A stretch of DNA of 64,000 nt from Cladorhizidae sp. MBARI D1340-BT2 (taxonomy: Eukaryota; Porifera; Demospongiae; Poecilosclerida; Cladorhizidae): NCBI GenBank assembly GCA_028752905.1, contig JAQNBH010000017.1, forward strand, positions 31,116,283 to 31,180,282, in the 5' to 3' direction. The notes under the pieces were generated by a model that saw only the letters and a program-made list of their open reading frames with translations, was not told the origin of the DNA and searched no databases. The position numbers and the translations under genes were made by a program. Below are positions 9,182 through 20,062 of this stretch, piece after piece (position 1 is the first letter of the stretch; every line of letters begins with the position of its first letter).

Positions 9182-12159
9182 ATGAAATATAAACTCATGA
9201 ATGACCGAATGCCATCGGAAGCCTTCAAGTTTCCTGGAAAGAAATATGATCGCAAACGTTCATATGCTAGGCACTGTAACCGCAGTTGGCTTGTTGAATT
9301 TCCATTTTTGAGTTATTCTAAAGAAGAGGATGGCTTGTCTCAGTTGTGTGTGTTTTCGAACAGGATTGTGATGATTTGCATGCTATATACCAACTGATAA
9401 AGAGGTCCTATCAAAACAGGAAAAAAGCTCATGCAGATATGATTAAATATTCTACATTGCAGTATCACAGAACTTCTGAGACTATTAGGCTTGCATTTAT
9501 ACGGACATGGCAAGGCTCACAGGTTAAGGTGGATCATTGTCTTAGCATGCAAATTCAACAAGTCGCTTCCAATCGTACTTTTCTTAAGATTATCATATCA
9601 TGTATTGAGTTTTGTGGTAGACAGGGGATTGCCTTAGGGGGTCCACTTCCCCCCCCCCCCCCCCTAATTTTTTTTGGTTTGTTTGGTTTTTCGATGACAG
9701 TACATGCAAGATGCTGCCTTCCAAATTGGAGAAGATATGGATGCTCCATTCTGGACTTATACTAACTTGAGTACTCCCGATTTGCGAAGAAGATGCTCAC
9801 GTAATAGTGAGTTTCAATGGCCGCAGAGACCGACAAGGGAAGCAAACCAGTGATTCTGGTCATCCCCCTAGGCCTAGGAAGTGGCCTATATAGGACAGAC
9901 CAAACTTCCCCTCCCTATTCTTGATTTTTCTGGTATGTATATGTATACCACTTTTGGTGTTTTTTAATGGTATGGTCAGTTCAACCATTGAAATACTATA
10001 CTAATCCTTAAAATGCCTGTCCCGAAAAAGTTGTTTTTTTGGCCAAGGACGATTCTCCCTGCTTCATATTTGGAGTAACCAGAAAAAATTATATAGATTC
10101 TGTTTCCTCTCAATGACAAGATGACATTCTCTGTTTTTAATTTTAAGCAAGTATGATGTCAACAGGTACAAAAAAACCAATGAAAATGCTACCAAGAAAT
10201 TGCAATAGTTTTTAAATTCCATGATCACACTATTTAAAAAAAACTCAATGTTATATTGTGTTTCATACTTTGTAATTTCCCCTGGTAAGTTGTGAAATCC
10301 CAAAGTAAACTAGTCTCCAAATATGATGGTCCTCGTGAAATCGTAAATGTTCACTAAGTCCGGATCGGTTGTAGCTGAGTAGTTGGCACAGCACCAGAAG
10401 GTAGGTCTGTGTATATAGGTACACATCATACAAGATTTCAAATAAAAATTATGAAGCAGAGAGAAGTTGTGTTTTTTTTTGTTTTTTGTTTTTTGGGGTA
10501 GTGCACCCCCTTAATTAAGAGGACACAGAGATGATGCTACATCTACTGGTATCCTTAATGAAGGAAACTTTAAAGCACTTGTTAAATTCAGAATTGAATC
10601 AGGTGATACTGAATTAGGTACTCATCTCAAAATATGCTCTAGCAGATCCACACATATATTTAAAAAACAAGCCAGAATGAATCACTTGCTGATGTTATTC
10701 AAACAGAAATTGTAACGGACATTCAAGCACAGACTTATTTTGCAAATTTCTTTGGAATTCAAGCAGAAGTCACAGATGTATCCAACTGGGAGCAGATAGG
10801 CATTATTGTTCGATATGTGAAAGATCGACAGCCAGTTGAGAGATTACTTGAATTTGAAAACTGTGAATCCATTAGTGTTGAGAAAAGATTATTCAGTTGC
10901 TGCAGAAGGTTGGTTTACAACCTAACCTGATTAGAGCTCAGATGTATGATGGAGCAGGCAATATGTCTGGCCGGCTTAAGGGATGTTCTGCACATATATT
11001 GAAGAAGGTCCCTCAGGCCTCAGGCAATTTATTACCACTGCCATCAGCTTAACCTGGCTCTTTCTAAAACATCAACCATAAAAGAAGTGCAAGTCATGAT
11101 AAATACTGTTACAAGTGTTGGTCTGTTCTTTAAATACTCTCCCAAACACAAGAGACAGCTGGAAACTTGTATAAAGGCTTACAATGCAGAGTTGAAGGAA
11201 GTTGGAAATACTCACCTTCGAAAGAATAAAACTATGTGTGTGACTAGGTGGATTGAGCGCCACTCAACAATGGAAGATTTTGATAGCATGTATCCTGCTC
11301 TGTGTAACTGTCTAGACGACATTGCTTGCAATATGGGTGGTATGTGGGGTAGTAAAGCTGTTACTGAAGCCAATGGAATTTTCCATAGCTTTATTTCTGT
11401 ATTCAAGGTTAATCATTACATCTTTGGTTTCACTAAGCCTTTAAGTGTCCTCCTTCAAGGTTCAACCACAGATTTAATTTCAGCATATAGTGAGATTGAT
11501 CAACTTAAGAGAATGTTACTTGAGCTCAGAGAAAATGCTGAAGATGAGTTTCAGCCTTTATTTCAAAGCATGGCACACTTGGAAGGAATGCCTGTTCCTA
11601 GAATATGTCAGCGGCAGACTGCAAGAAGCAACACTGACACATCAATGATCATCACCTATGGAATATTGGGGCAGAACTATGTTTATTTCATTTCTTGATC
11701 ATTTGCTTCAAGAGTTTGATAATCGATTCAGTCAGCTTGCTCAGGGTGCCATAAAGGATTATATTTGTTACCATCTGAATTACCCAGACTCTCAGAGAGA
11801 GATATTACTGCTCTGTTTGAGAGATTTAAAGATGATCTTCCTTCTCCATCATCTTTTAATCAAGAGATATATACGAAGATGGAAAATGCTATGGTCCATC
11901 ATTGACCACTTGCCCTCATCTTTAGTGGACACCCTGGGTAGTGATCTTTATGTTCCAAGGAGTTGTCCAAATATTTCCACAATTTTCCATATTCTGTCAA
12001 TAACTCCTGTAACAACAGCTTAAAAATCAATCAAAAGTGACAGGAGATATGGGCCAAGAACGTATCAATTTCCTGCTTATGCTATATGTTGACAAAGACA
12101 TTAAGCTGGACTCAGACAAAGTGATTGACCTGTATGCTTCTCTATATCCAAGGAGATGA
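9182..12159 (+). pseudogene. Degenerate hAT transposase 2 (P52rIPK/DUF4371-like), interrupted
   Basis: The start MKYKLMNDRMPSEAFKFP followed by SWLVEFPFLSYS is typical of the N-terminal zinc region of this hAT branch. The core appears as AEVTDVSNWEQIGIIVRYV near 10765, then AQMYDGAGNMSG near 10940, CHQLNLALS near 11040 and CVTRWIERHS near 11240. Near the end, ERINFLLMLYVDKDIKLD and VIDLYASLYPRR match the usual last helices. The Ser-Cys-Glu-Arg dimerisation block expected around 12010-12030 is missing, probably by deletion. A separate element of 874 bp at 9637-10510 splits the gene after GIAL; the family reading resumes at RGHRDD on its far side. Several other frame changes are present. No terminal repeats for this copy were identified. 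Confidence 0.8.
9637..10510. mobile_element. Harbinger-like non-autonomous insertion with TTA target duplication
   Basis: The ends are GGGGGTCCACTTCCCC on the left and GGGGTAGTGCACCCCC on the right, inverted with few mismatches. TTA flanks both sides (9634-9636 and 10511-10513), the 3-bp type of duplication made by PIF/Harbinger elements. Removing it brings the two halves of the hAT transposase together within one or a few bases. No transposase is encoded. A C run of 16 bases near the left end may be inexact. Confidence 0.65.
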
Positions 12160-12885
12160 AACTTCTTAATCCCTTGTGAATCATTAGAACACATGATATT
12201 GTCATAATATTGTGCTGTTAATACACATTTCAATTCTGTAAAATATATATATATTTTATTAACACACATATACTGATGTCACTGTTAAAAAAAAGCACAC
12301 TCATTTTAGCGTACATTACATCCCAATGTTGTAGCATAAAGAACACGGGGGGGGGGGGCAAGCTGCAACTTTTGTCCCCCCCTCCCAGTAGATAGAACCC
12401 AGACAGTGGAATGAAAGATGTAAATCACATGTATTTTCACAAAACAAAGAGAGACCAGAAACAATAATATAAGGTAGTCACTGATTTATACAAAAACACC
12501 ATAAAAATATTAATATTAATAGTCACATGAGTAAGGCCATGAAGTGATCAATATTAGTTAGAATTATGTATCTTCATGAGGGTATAGATACAGCAAAACT
12601 ATGACAAGTTGTCTCATTTGAGTTGTAAGTTCCAACTCTATATTATTGGTCACAATGAAGAGCCTCGAGTTCACTTAACTCCACCTAAATCTTGGGTCAC
12701 CTCTCCACCCTGAGAAGTTTGAAATTTATTTTGTTCAAAATCCTCAATGCTCTGTGCAATGGATCCTGGTCATAATTAAAGATAGCAAACTGTTTATAGC
12801 TATATAGCATCCGACACAATACATCAGCTATTAAATTCTCAAGCTTCTGTGCCTCCCCCCTTTTATTTTTTCCGGATCCGCCACT
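12160..12885. other. Intergenic stretch with a lone hAT-type terminal end
   Basis: AT-rich DNA without recognised coding. A run of G at about 12348-12358 is present. The right edge (about 12866-12885) reads CCGGATCCGCCACTG, the reverse complement of a common hAT terminus CAGTGGCGGATCCGG, and abuts satellite array 2. The matching left terminus was not found, so the element is not delimited. Confidence 0.4.
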
Positions 12886-12976
12886 GAATGAGATAAGGCA
12901 TGGATACATATATACAGAATGGAATATGTCATGGATGCATATATACAGAAATGGGATAAGGCATGGACACATATAT
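12886..12976. repeat. Dispersed satellite array 2
   Basis: Two to three units of the GAGATAAGGCATGGATACAT type, with internal substitutions. The array starts directly at the hAT-like terminus described to its left. Confidence 0.8.
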
Positions 12977-13705
12977 GTTAGTTTTGAGAAAATCGAATTT
13001 TAAATTTATTTTAACTGAGCATGCTCAGTTGACTTAAATATCAGAACAAAGAAATGTTTTCCAGTATGAGATGATACTGGTTGTATTCTGTTAGCTACAG
13101 AGCTGCAAACTCACCTGATGCTGCCGGGTGTCACCAGATTTCAACACTAATCTCCAGATCTCCCGATTGAATATCCAATTCACCCGGCTTTCTGAGGAAT
13201 TGATTTTTTAAAGATCAGGTTTAAAAAGATCAAAGTTCAAATCAAAATAAAATGGCCAAGCGACCCACATCAGGGAGTGCAAGCTACTCTGAAAATGGCA
13301 CAGACGCCAAGAAGTCACTCAGGCAAGTATTCATGTTCTTATAATTCCCTGTGGGCCCAAAATTATCCTGTTCGAGCTGTTCCTCGTTGCACTTCGATGT
13401 TTCACTGCATTCCATGCAGTAAAAACATTCTCTGTAGCCAACAGGGTTTGAAGGATGTCAAGGTTTCATTGGAGAGAGAGATTCTCATAAAAGCAACGTG
13501 AAAGGGCTTCAAGAACAGATGCCACTGAACTCTTTTTTTAGCAAGCCAGGAGAATCTGAGATTGGAAGAAAGACCACAAGAGCTGAGGTAATGATCACCA
13601 ATTTTCTCATTCAGCATAACCTCCCTATTGCTACTGCTGATCATTTAGGATTGCTTGTCGATATGCATCTGCCAGAACAAAAACCTCTGCTATTCTTAAT
13701 GTTGC

Positions 13706-13755
13706 TATGGGTGCATATTGCTATGGGTGCATATTGCTATGGGTGCATATTGCCA
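13706..13755. repeat. 16-bp tandem triplication
   Basis: The unit GGGTGCATATTGCTAT occurs three times in a row with one change in the last copy. It lies inside the decayed hAT-like gene and interrupts its reading. Confidence 0.85.
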
Positions 13756-13906
13756 TGAGATACTTGTCGAACACTGCAAAGCTCATCCGTTTAGCTTTGG
13801 GGCAGATGCATCCAATGACAAAGGACTGTTGAAGATGAACCCAGTTACCATCCATTTTTTTTACATTAAACAGGTCCAAAAAAGTAACTAGCCAATTTTA
13901 TGACAT

Positions 13907-14120
13907 TTTAGTGGATTGCTAAATTACACTTGATAAGAATTCAAAACGGCATGAGTGAATTCCATTGAGGTGAATGTCATTACCTATATGCAGAATATCA
14001 ATCACCTGATTGTGGTGTGTGGTGGAATCACCTGATTGTGTGTGTGGTGTGATTACTAACTTCATGATGTAATGTTTGGTGTATGACAACAGTTATTCAT
14101 AAGTTCATAAGTCCACTACA
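13907..14120 (-). repeat. 3' LTR of the young gypsy element
   Basis: 214 bp. On the - strand it begins TGTAGTGGACTTATG and ends ATCCACTAAA. No difference from the LTR at 15781-15994 was found by eye. Confidence 0.9.
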
Positions 14121-14136
14121 CAACTCCCCCAGAACC

Positions 14137-15642
14137 TCAATGAGTAGGCTTAATAGTTCTACCATATCTTGTGACATAGGGAGGTGTATGGCTTGGTGAT
14201 GCGAGTGTAGGGCTTGGTGAGGCGAGTGTAGGGCTTGGTGAGGCGAGTGTAGGGCTTGGTGAGGCGAGTGTAGGGCATGGCGTGGATGAGGAGGATGGAG
14301 AATTGGTAGGAGAAAGTCCCACCTGTAAGGGTGTTGTAGGAGGGTAGACATGATTATCTAGGTAGGCAAGTTTAAGTCTGTCTATAGATATGACGTCTTC
14401 CTTGTTTTTCCTCGCAATGGTAACTGTTTTATCACACCTCCCAACCACTCTGAAGGGACCCTCATATGGTTTGCACAGGGGTGTTTTGTGCCTGTCCACT
14501 CTCACAAATACAAAGGCAGCCGTATCCAAGGCTTTAATGGTTGCACACTTAGAGTTACCGTGAAATTCGGTATTGGTAGGCAAAATTTTTCTAGTAGGTG
14601 AATCATGGCGCCTATGAGTTGGTGATATAAATTCTCCAGGGACAGTTATTGCTGATCCAAATACCATTTCTGCAGCCGAGCAGTTCAAATCCTCTTTAGG
14701 GGCAGTCCTGATCCCTAACATAACCCAAGGTAAAGCCAGGACCCAATCATTATCCAGCAACCTGGCTTTTAAGGCTTCCTTCAGGTTTCTGTGGAACCTC
14801 TCCACCATACCATTTGCCTGAGGGTGGTAAGCGGTGGTATGGTGGAGGGTGCATCCTAAGCTTTTAGCAATGCCAAGCCATAGTCTAGATGTGAATTGAG
14901 ATCCTCTGTCAGAGGTGATGTGACTAGGCATGCCAAACCTTGCAATCCAACCCAGCAGAGCTTGGATACAACTGTCTGCTGAGGTATCTTTTAGAGGAAA
15001 TGCTTCAGCCCATCTAGTGGTTCTATCCACAACAGTGAAAAGGTACTGAAACCCCTGTGAGGGAGGTAGTGGTCCTACAAGGTCCACTTGAATGTGGTCA
15101 AACTTCCTGTCTGGAACTGGAATGTGTGCAGGGGTAGTTTTGGAATGTCGGATGGTTTTGGCTTTTTGGCAGGGTACACACGTCTTGGCCCATGTTCCAA
15201 CCTGATTGTTCATGTGAGGCCATACAAACTTGGCAGATACAATTCTTCTAGTATTTCGTATAGATGGGTGGGATAAACCATGAACCAAGTCAAAAATCCT
15301 TTTTCTCCAAGAATTTGGTACCACGGGTCTAGGGTTCCCTAGGGAAGTGTCACATAAAAGCTTTGCCTCCGAGTCACCCAATGGTACCCAGTCCAGCACC
15401 AGACTACTATCAGCCACTTCAGCAGCTACATTTTCAGAAATCTGATCTCTAGCCATGTCTGTAAAATCAATGTCTGTGCTGCTCAACATGTTCACACTGT
15501 GTCTAGACAGAGCATCAGCCACAACATTGTATTTTCCTGCAACATGCCTGGTACGTCCCCTTGACCAAAAGGTACAAGCTATCAGGGAGTTCCCAAAACC
15601 CATGAACATCAAAGGGTTGCAAGAATTTGTTGGAATGATCAA
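14137..15642 (-). CDS. Gypsy integrase with RNase H end, open over about 500 codons
   Basis: Integrase inserts the element's DNA copy into the host genome. The supported protein starts near 15560 with HVAGKYNVVADALSRH, the end of RNase H; the codons before that come from the inverted segment and are not family sequence. The HHCC zinc module follows (HGLSHPSIRN through WAKTCVPCQ). The catalytic core shows the DDE residues in HIQVDLVGPLPP, ITSDRGSQFT and NGMVERFHRNLKEALK. A C-terminal domain ends with four copies of an 8-residue PSPTLAS-type repeat, encoded by a 24-bp tandem repeat at about 14192-14275. No stop interrupts it, unlike every other retroelement here. Without gag and a full reverse transcriptase it cannot support retrotransposition alone. 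Confidence 0.88.
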   Translation of the reverse strand: MIIPTNSCNPLMFMGFGNSLIACTFWSRGRTRHVAGKYNVVADALSRHSVNMLSSTDIDFTDMARDQISENVAAEVADSSLVLDWVPLGDSEAKLLCDTSLGNPRPVVPNSWRKRIFDLVHGLSHPSIRNTRRIVSAKFVWPHMNNQVGTWAKTCVPCQKAKTIRHSKTTPAHIPVPDRKFDHIQVDLVGPLPPSQGFQYLFTVVDRTTRWAEAFPLKDTSADSCIQALLGWIARFGMPSHITSDRGSQFTSRLWLGIAKSLGCTLHHTTAYHPQANGMVERFHRNLKEALKARLLDNDWVLALPWVMLGIRTAPKEDLNCSAAEMVFGSAITVPGEFISPTHRRHDSPTRKILPTNTEFHGNSKCATIKALDTAAFVFVRVDRHKTPLCKPYEGPFRVVGRCDKTVTIARKNKEDVISIDRLKLAYLDNHVYPPTTPLQVGLSPTNSPSSSSTPCPTLASPSPTLASPSPTLASPSPTLASPSHTPPYVTRYGRTIKPTH

Positions 15643-15738
15643 CTTTTATAATAGATTTTGACCACATTCTGCCAATGTTCTTGCTCCGCTGTACCAAGCC
15701 ATTGGGAAAAAGAGTAAATCCATTAGAAAGATCCCATA
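15566..15738 (+). pseudogene. Inverted gypsy reverse transcriptase fragment
   Basis: On the + strand, opposite to the integrase, the sequence encodes AIREFPKPMNIKGLQEFVG followed by MINFYNRF, a stop, then PHSANVLAPLYQAIGKK. This is the segment after the palm of gypsy reverse transcriptases. It lies between the primer binding site and the RNase H end of the same element, so the internal region carries an inversion or was joined by template switching. Confidence 0.8.
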
Positions 15739-15780
15739 GGCGCCATGAAGATCTACTTCACATCCCGGCGGGGTCACCAA

Positions 15781-15994
15781 TTTAGTGGATTGCTAAATTA
15801 CACTTGATAAGAATTCAAAACGGCATGAGTGAATTCCATTGAGGTGAATGTCATTACCTATATGCAGAATATCAATCACCTGATTGTGGTGTGTGGTGGA
15901 ATCACCTGATTGTGTGTGTGGTGTGATTACTAACTTCATGATGTAATGTTTGGTGTATGACAACAGTTATTCATAAGTTCATAAGTCCACTACA
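15781..15994 (-). repeat. 5' LTR of the young gypsy element
   Basis: 214 bp, matching the copy at 13907-14120 without visible differences. The primer binding site lies directly inside it at about 15765-15780. Confidence 0.9.
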
Positions 15995-17009
15995 ACATCT
16001 GCACAACATCTGGGGAGAATTGTGGCAAAGCCATATTTGATGCCATAAATGGAAATTTTGAGTCAGATTCAGTTCTTTGGGTCAATGCTATCAGTCTTAG
16101 CATCAATGCTATGATGGGCACTCAAACTTCATTGCTTCAAGATGCAAAGAGAAGAATCCCAGTGTCTTTATTTCTGGATGCCCATGCCATCTTGCTCACC
16201 TTGTTGCCAGTGAGGGACAATGATACTTTTACGAAGATTGCTGGAATCAACATTGAAGATGCTGTAATCAATTTGTTCTTCTATTGGTTCGATAGAGCTA
16301 GAGCTCGAAATGCAAGGGGAAGCTTGCCAAATACTGTGAATTTTGTGATCAGGAATATCAGCAAGTCCTCAAACATGTTTCAACATGCTGGCTATCACTA
16401 GAAAGATGTGATCGAGTTAAAAAAAAGTACCCCAGCCTTAAGTCATACTTTGAGTCAGAGCACTTTGCTGATGAACGTTTTCATCGACTTCATGCTTTGT
16501 AATCCAGTTCTCGAACCAGTTCTTCTGTTTCACAGTGCTTCTATACCAAGTTTAACAAATTGCTACAATGTGAAGAGCCAACAATCCACATTCTACAAGA
16601 TGCTATGATTAATCTGGCCAAGAAGCTAGCTTCTTGTATTGTTCTACTGGACATACTCAGGGACACGCCATTGATGTCTGCTCCAAAACGACAGAGAATG
16701 TGCAGTTATTGCAAGATACCAGGACATTTTAAGTTCTAGGGGCACTAAAATAACATGTCATAAGCTACTTGAGGAAAGAAACAAAAATGAAGTGCAGTGT
16801 ATCACCTATAATTCTGTTTCCATTTAATTTCTAATAAAAGCACACCTCCAAGTGGTCATTCAATAGTGTCATTTTGTCTACATCAGTATATATATTTTTA
16901 ATTTTTTTATTTATCATTAAATTTTGAAAGAACATGCTATGAGGTAGTTGGAAAGCATGAAAAGTGAAATTAGATCATTAATGCCTATGCGGCCTTTTCT
17001 TGTGGCATG

Positions 17010-17082
17010 TCACATACAGAAATGGGATATGGCATGGATAGGCATGGATACATATATTATAGAAATGGAATAAGTCATGGAT
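17010..17082. repeat. Dispersed satellite array 3, left part
   Basis: Units of the CATACAGAAATGGGATATGG type. The array is cut at 17082 by hAT transposon 4 and resumes at 19870. Confidence 0.8.
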
Positions 17083-19869
17083 CAGGCCCGTACGCAGGAT
17101 TTTTGAAAGGGGGTGACAAAAATTGTAGTAGACATAAACTAACATGTAATAGTCATAAACACATCATGGTAAAAAATCTATTAATACTAATTAAGAAAAA
17201 AGTAAACTTGCTTTTTTGGATATTTTTGGAAAAACAGCTTACATACATGATCAATGTTAAGGTCATATTCATAGTTCATGTGAATTAGGGCTAAAGCACT
17301 TAGTCGCTCTTCTGACTGTGTGCATCGCATGTAATTGTTAAGTCGCCTGAGTGCAGATGCCGATCTTTCACATGAGCATGAGCTTAATGAAATTGTTCCA
17401 AAAAGCTTGAGCAATGTAAAAATGTTGGGAAGTGAAGTGGAGCAACATTGCTTCAGTGTGTTACTAATTGTTTCTGGACGATCTTGTTGTTTCACTGCTA
17501 GCCATTTGGTCTTGCAATGACAAAGTTCTTCATCGAGGATGTTGGGGTTTGGAAGATCTTCAGAATAAAATGCTATGGCCTCATTCAAGTCAACAATTGA
17601 AGAGTTGACTGTAATATTCACAGGTAGTAGTCCCTGAATTGAAGCTGCCTGTTTACTGTGATTATAGAATCTTGAAGAGATGTCGCTAATAAGATAGTCT
17701 AAGAATGGAATAGCAACACTTTTTTTGAAGTGATCTGCAACTGAAGAGCTTTCAGGGTTCGAACGATGCTGCTGACACCTAGCTCTACGAGGAATTAAAT
17801 CAGATATACCTGCAATTCTACAACTATGTAGATAAATACGCTGGGAATAAGCCTCAACATCCTCTCTCACCTTTTTTAGCTCTTCACAGCACTGCATGAC
17901 AGTGGAGACACCAGATACTATGTCCTTATTTTTGCCTTGTAGGTTTACAACTGCTTGTTTAAGGTATAATAAAGACCGAAAAAGGGTTACCATTGAATAG
18001 ACAAATTCAAAAGATTCCAGTTTCTTCATATATGCAAGTGCATTTTGCTTATCCTCTGATGACCATCCATCATTGTATAAAGGAAAATCACTACTTCCAT
18101 AAAGGATTACTTCGAACATCTTCACCAAGAAAGGATGAGCCAAAGAAAAGTGCTCCCAACCGTCTATATTCTCAACCCAACGAGTAATACAGACATTAAG
18201 TAGAGGTTGTCTACTTGATGGATTTGTACTCTGTCCTGTAATTGCTTTAAGGAGAGCTTCTCGTTTCGGGGAGTATTTAATCCAAATGGTTATACTTTTA
18301 ATACTCTCAATGCAATTTCTAATTTCTGGAACAGAGCATGATTTTACAATCACAAGATTAAGTGAATGGGAAGCACAGTGCGTGTATAGTGCTTTGGGTT
18401 GCTTTTCTCGAATTCTTGCCTGAACACCTGATTTATGTCCACTCATTGTAGATGCACCATCATAACCTTGGCCACGTAACTCACTCAAAGAGAAACCAAG
18501 ATTCTCCAAACATTTAACTAGAGCATCAGCAATGTCAACTGCTCTAACTCTGTTTAACTTTAAGAAAGCTATAAATTCTTCACGAATGTTACCTTCACTG
18601 TCCACAAATCGGGTAATTGCTCAACGTTGTGGCAGCTAACTTCATCAGCAAGAACTGAATAAAATTTACTTTGTTTAACCTCTGCTGCTAAGATTATGTC
18701 ATGGCCAATAACATTGATGATGTCATTCTGAGATCTTGGAGAAATATAAGTGGCATTCTTGGCCCTTGACTTATTGAGGTGATTAAAAAGAATAGAATCA
18801 CTCTCAGCAAAACACTTAAGTAAAGCCAAGAAATTTCCAGGATTTATAGTAGTGCTGAGATCTTCATTATCACCATGAAATGGAAGTCCCTGCTTTCCCA
18901 AGAAAAGAATGGCACGAACTATTTGGTGAATAATGTGCTTATTCTCATCCATTCGCATTTGGATACCACTATTGGCCATAATATCAATACGCGAAGCTGG
19001 ATTGTCAATAGTATTTTTCAAGACATCAGTGTATTGCACACAATCCCAATGATATTGAAGGGAGGAATGATTACTCAAAGACCAATTGGAGTAAGACCTA
19101 TTTACAAGTAATCCTAGAAAGGAAGAGTGAGTATGGTCCACAGAAAAACCATCTAACTTGGGGCTATAGAGAAGAAAGGGATACTTTGTAAACCAAGTGG
19201 TATTAAACTTCCGATTGCAACCACAAGAATATGTAGTGGGTAAAATGTTAGGTGGTATTGTATGATGACACAGCAAAGAATGCTTTGCTTCATTGGATAG
19301 GTTACTCACCAACTGGCATATGGTGTCAATGGATTTTGTTGGCTCTAACAAATTTCCAATGTCTTCGAATGGTGGTGGTTCAGACAGCAAAGCATCAGAT
19401 TGTTGGCTGATCACTGGAGCTTCTGGAATAACAGGCTGGTCAAGTTCCTCATCATCCCTACCAACAGAGTGCAATTGTGTGACTGGGACACAGACAGTAA
19501 TCGGAGGCTCTGAAGATGGCCCTAAAATATGGATGAAAAATGAGTAGTTTTTGTACCCTACACAGCGAATGCACTGTCTTCTTGAGCAGCTTTTTTTAAA
19601 ATTGAAGTAAGATCTTATATCACTGGATTGCCATTGTCTCTTCATGGCTGGTGTGCTCTTTCACAGCTAGCAAGGATCAGCATGTGACACTGACACTAGG
19701 TGTAAATTATTCACCACCACTTGTCAGTTGTAGGTGGCTTGCTTGAAGTCAGAAGTGTTTAATTACTATTGCCAATGTGTGGATATTTTTGCTAGTTGGA
19801 TATGCATATCATTAATTTGAAAGGGGGGTGCAAGTGCACCCCCTTGCACCCCCCCTGTATACAGGCCAG
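17083..19869 (-). mobile_element. hAT-family DNA transposon 4 inserted in satellite DNA
   Basis: The left end reads CAGGCCCGTACGCAGG. The right end reads CCTGTATACAGGCC followed by AG; it matches the inverted left end apart from changes of the CpG-to-TpG or CpA kind. The direct repeat TGGAT lies at 17078-17082 and 19870-19874, again a 5-bp duplication. Satellite sequence continues on both sides, so the element landed in an array. The transposase runs on the - strand. Confidence 0.8.
17187..19645 (-). pseudogene. Nearly intact hAT transposase with one frameshift
   Basis: Reading on the - strand, the first exon starts MKRQWQSSDIRSYFNFKK, and a TTTTAG acceptor precedes GPSSEPPITVC near 19524. 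The zinc region shows CGCNRKFNTTWFTKYPFLLYS. DUF4371 motifs follow: FYSVLADEVS with the first core Asp, GQGYDGASTMSGHKSG with the second, THCASHSLNLV with the Cys/His pair, and CITRWVE. The C-terminal part holds SCSCERSASALRRLNNYM and RLSALALIHMNYEY, the hAT dimerisation block with the catalytic Glu. The frame breaks once near 18610, between LADEV and FVDSEGNIREEF, by a small deletion. The two large open parts give about 830 codons, near the usual length. It is the best preserved of the four hAT genes here. Confidence 0.9.
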
Positions 19870-20062
19870 TGGATGCATACATACAGAAATGAGATTAGGC
19901 ATGGATACATACATACAGAAATGGAATAAGGTATGGATACATACATGGAAATGGGATAAGGCATGGATACATATAAATAGAAATGAGATAGTCTGTATAT
20001 CCTATTTCTGCATGGATAGGCATAGATACATATTCACAGAAATGGATAAGGCATGGATATAT
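19870..20062. repeat. Dispersed satellite array 3, right part
   Basis: Five to six imperfect units of the GGATACATACATACAGAAAT type, continuing the array at 17010-17082 that was split by hAT transposon 4. Confidence 0.85.

Larger units (their letters stand above)
13907..15994 (-). mobile_element. Young, internally deleted Ty3/gypsy LTR retrotransposon
   Basis: Two 214-bp LTRs (13907-14120 and 15781-15994) are flanked by ACAT on both sides (13903-13906 and 15995-15998). By eye the LTRs are identical over their full length, so the insertion is recent. On the - strand a primer binding site starting TTGGTGACCCCG follows the 5' LTR directly, and a purine-rich tract precedes the 3' LTR. The internal part is only about 1.66 kb, with an intact integrase region but no gag, protease or full reverse transcriptase, and it holds an inverted reverse transcriptase fragment. 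The element has split a hAT-like gene. Confidence 0.9.
13252..16740 (+). pseudogene. hAT-like transposase 3, split by a gypsy element
   Basis: The left part (13252-13906) starts MAKRPTSGSASYSENG and includes PVRAVPRCTSMFHCIPCSK with a C-x2-C pair, QGLKDVK, then TTRAEVMITNFLIQHNLP, all familiar from a branch of DUF4371/hAT-like transposase proteins. It continues to SQFYDI at 13892-13906. The right part resumes at 15995 with CTTSGENCGKAIFDAI, so removal of the gypsy element plus one copy of its 4-bp duplication restores one reading. The C-terminal part near 16590-16700 reads AMINLAKKLASCIVLLD. Several frame changes and stops elsewhere show it was already decayed. Terminal repeats were not identified. 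Confidence 0.65.

Noticed and set aside
12041..12160. Separate small gene after the second hAT gene
   Set aside because: The reading ERINFLLMLYV to LYASLYPRR is the normal C-terminal end of the hAT transposase, displaced by a deletion and frame change.
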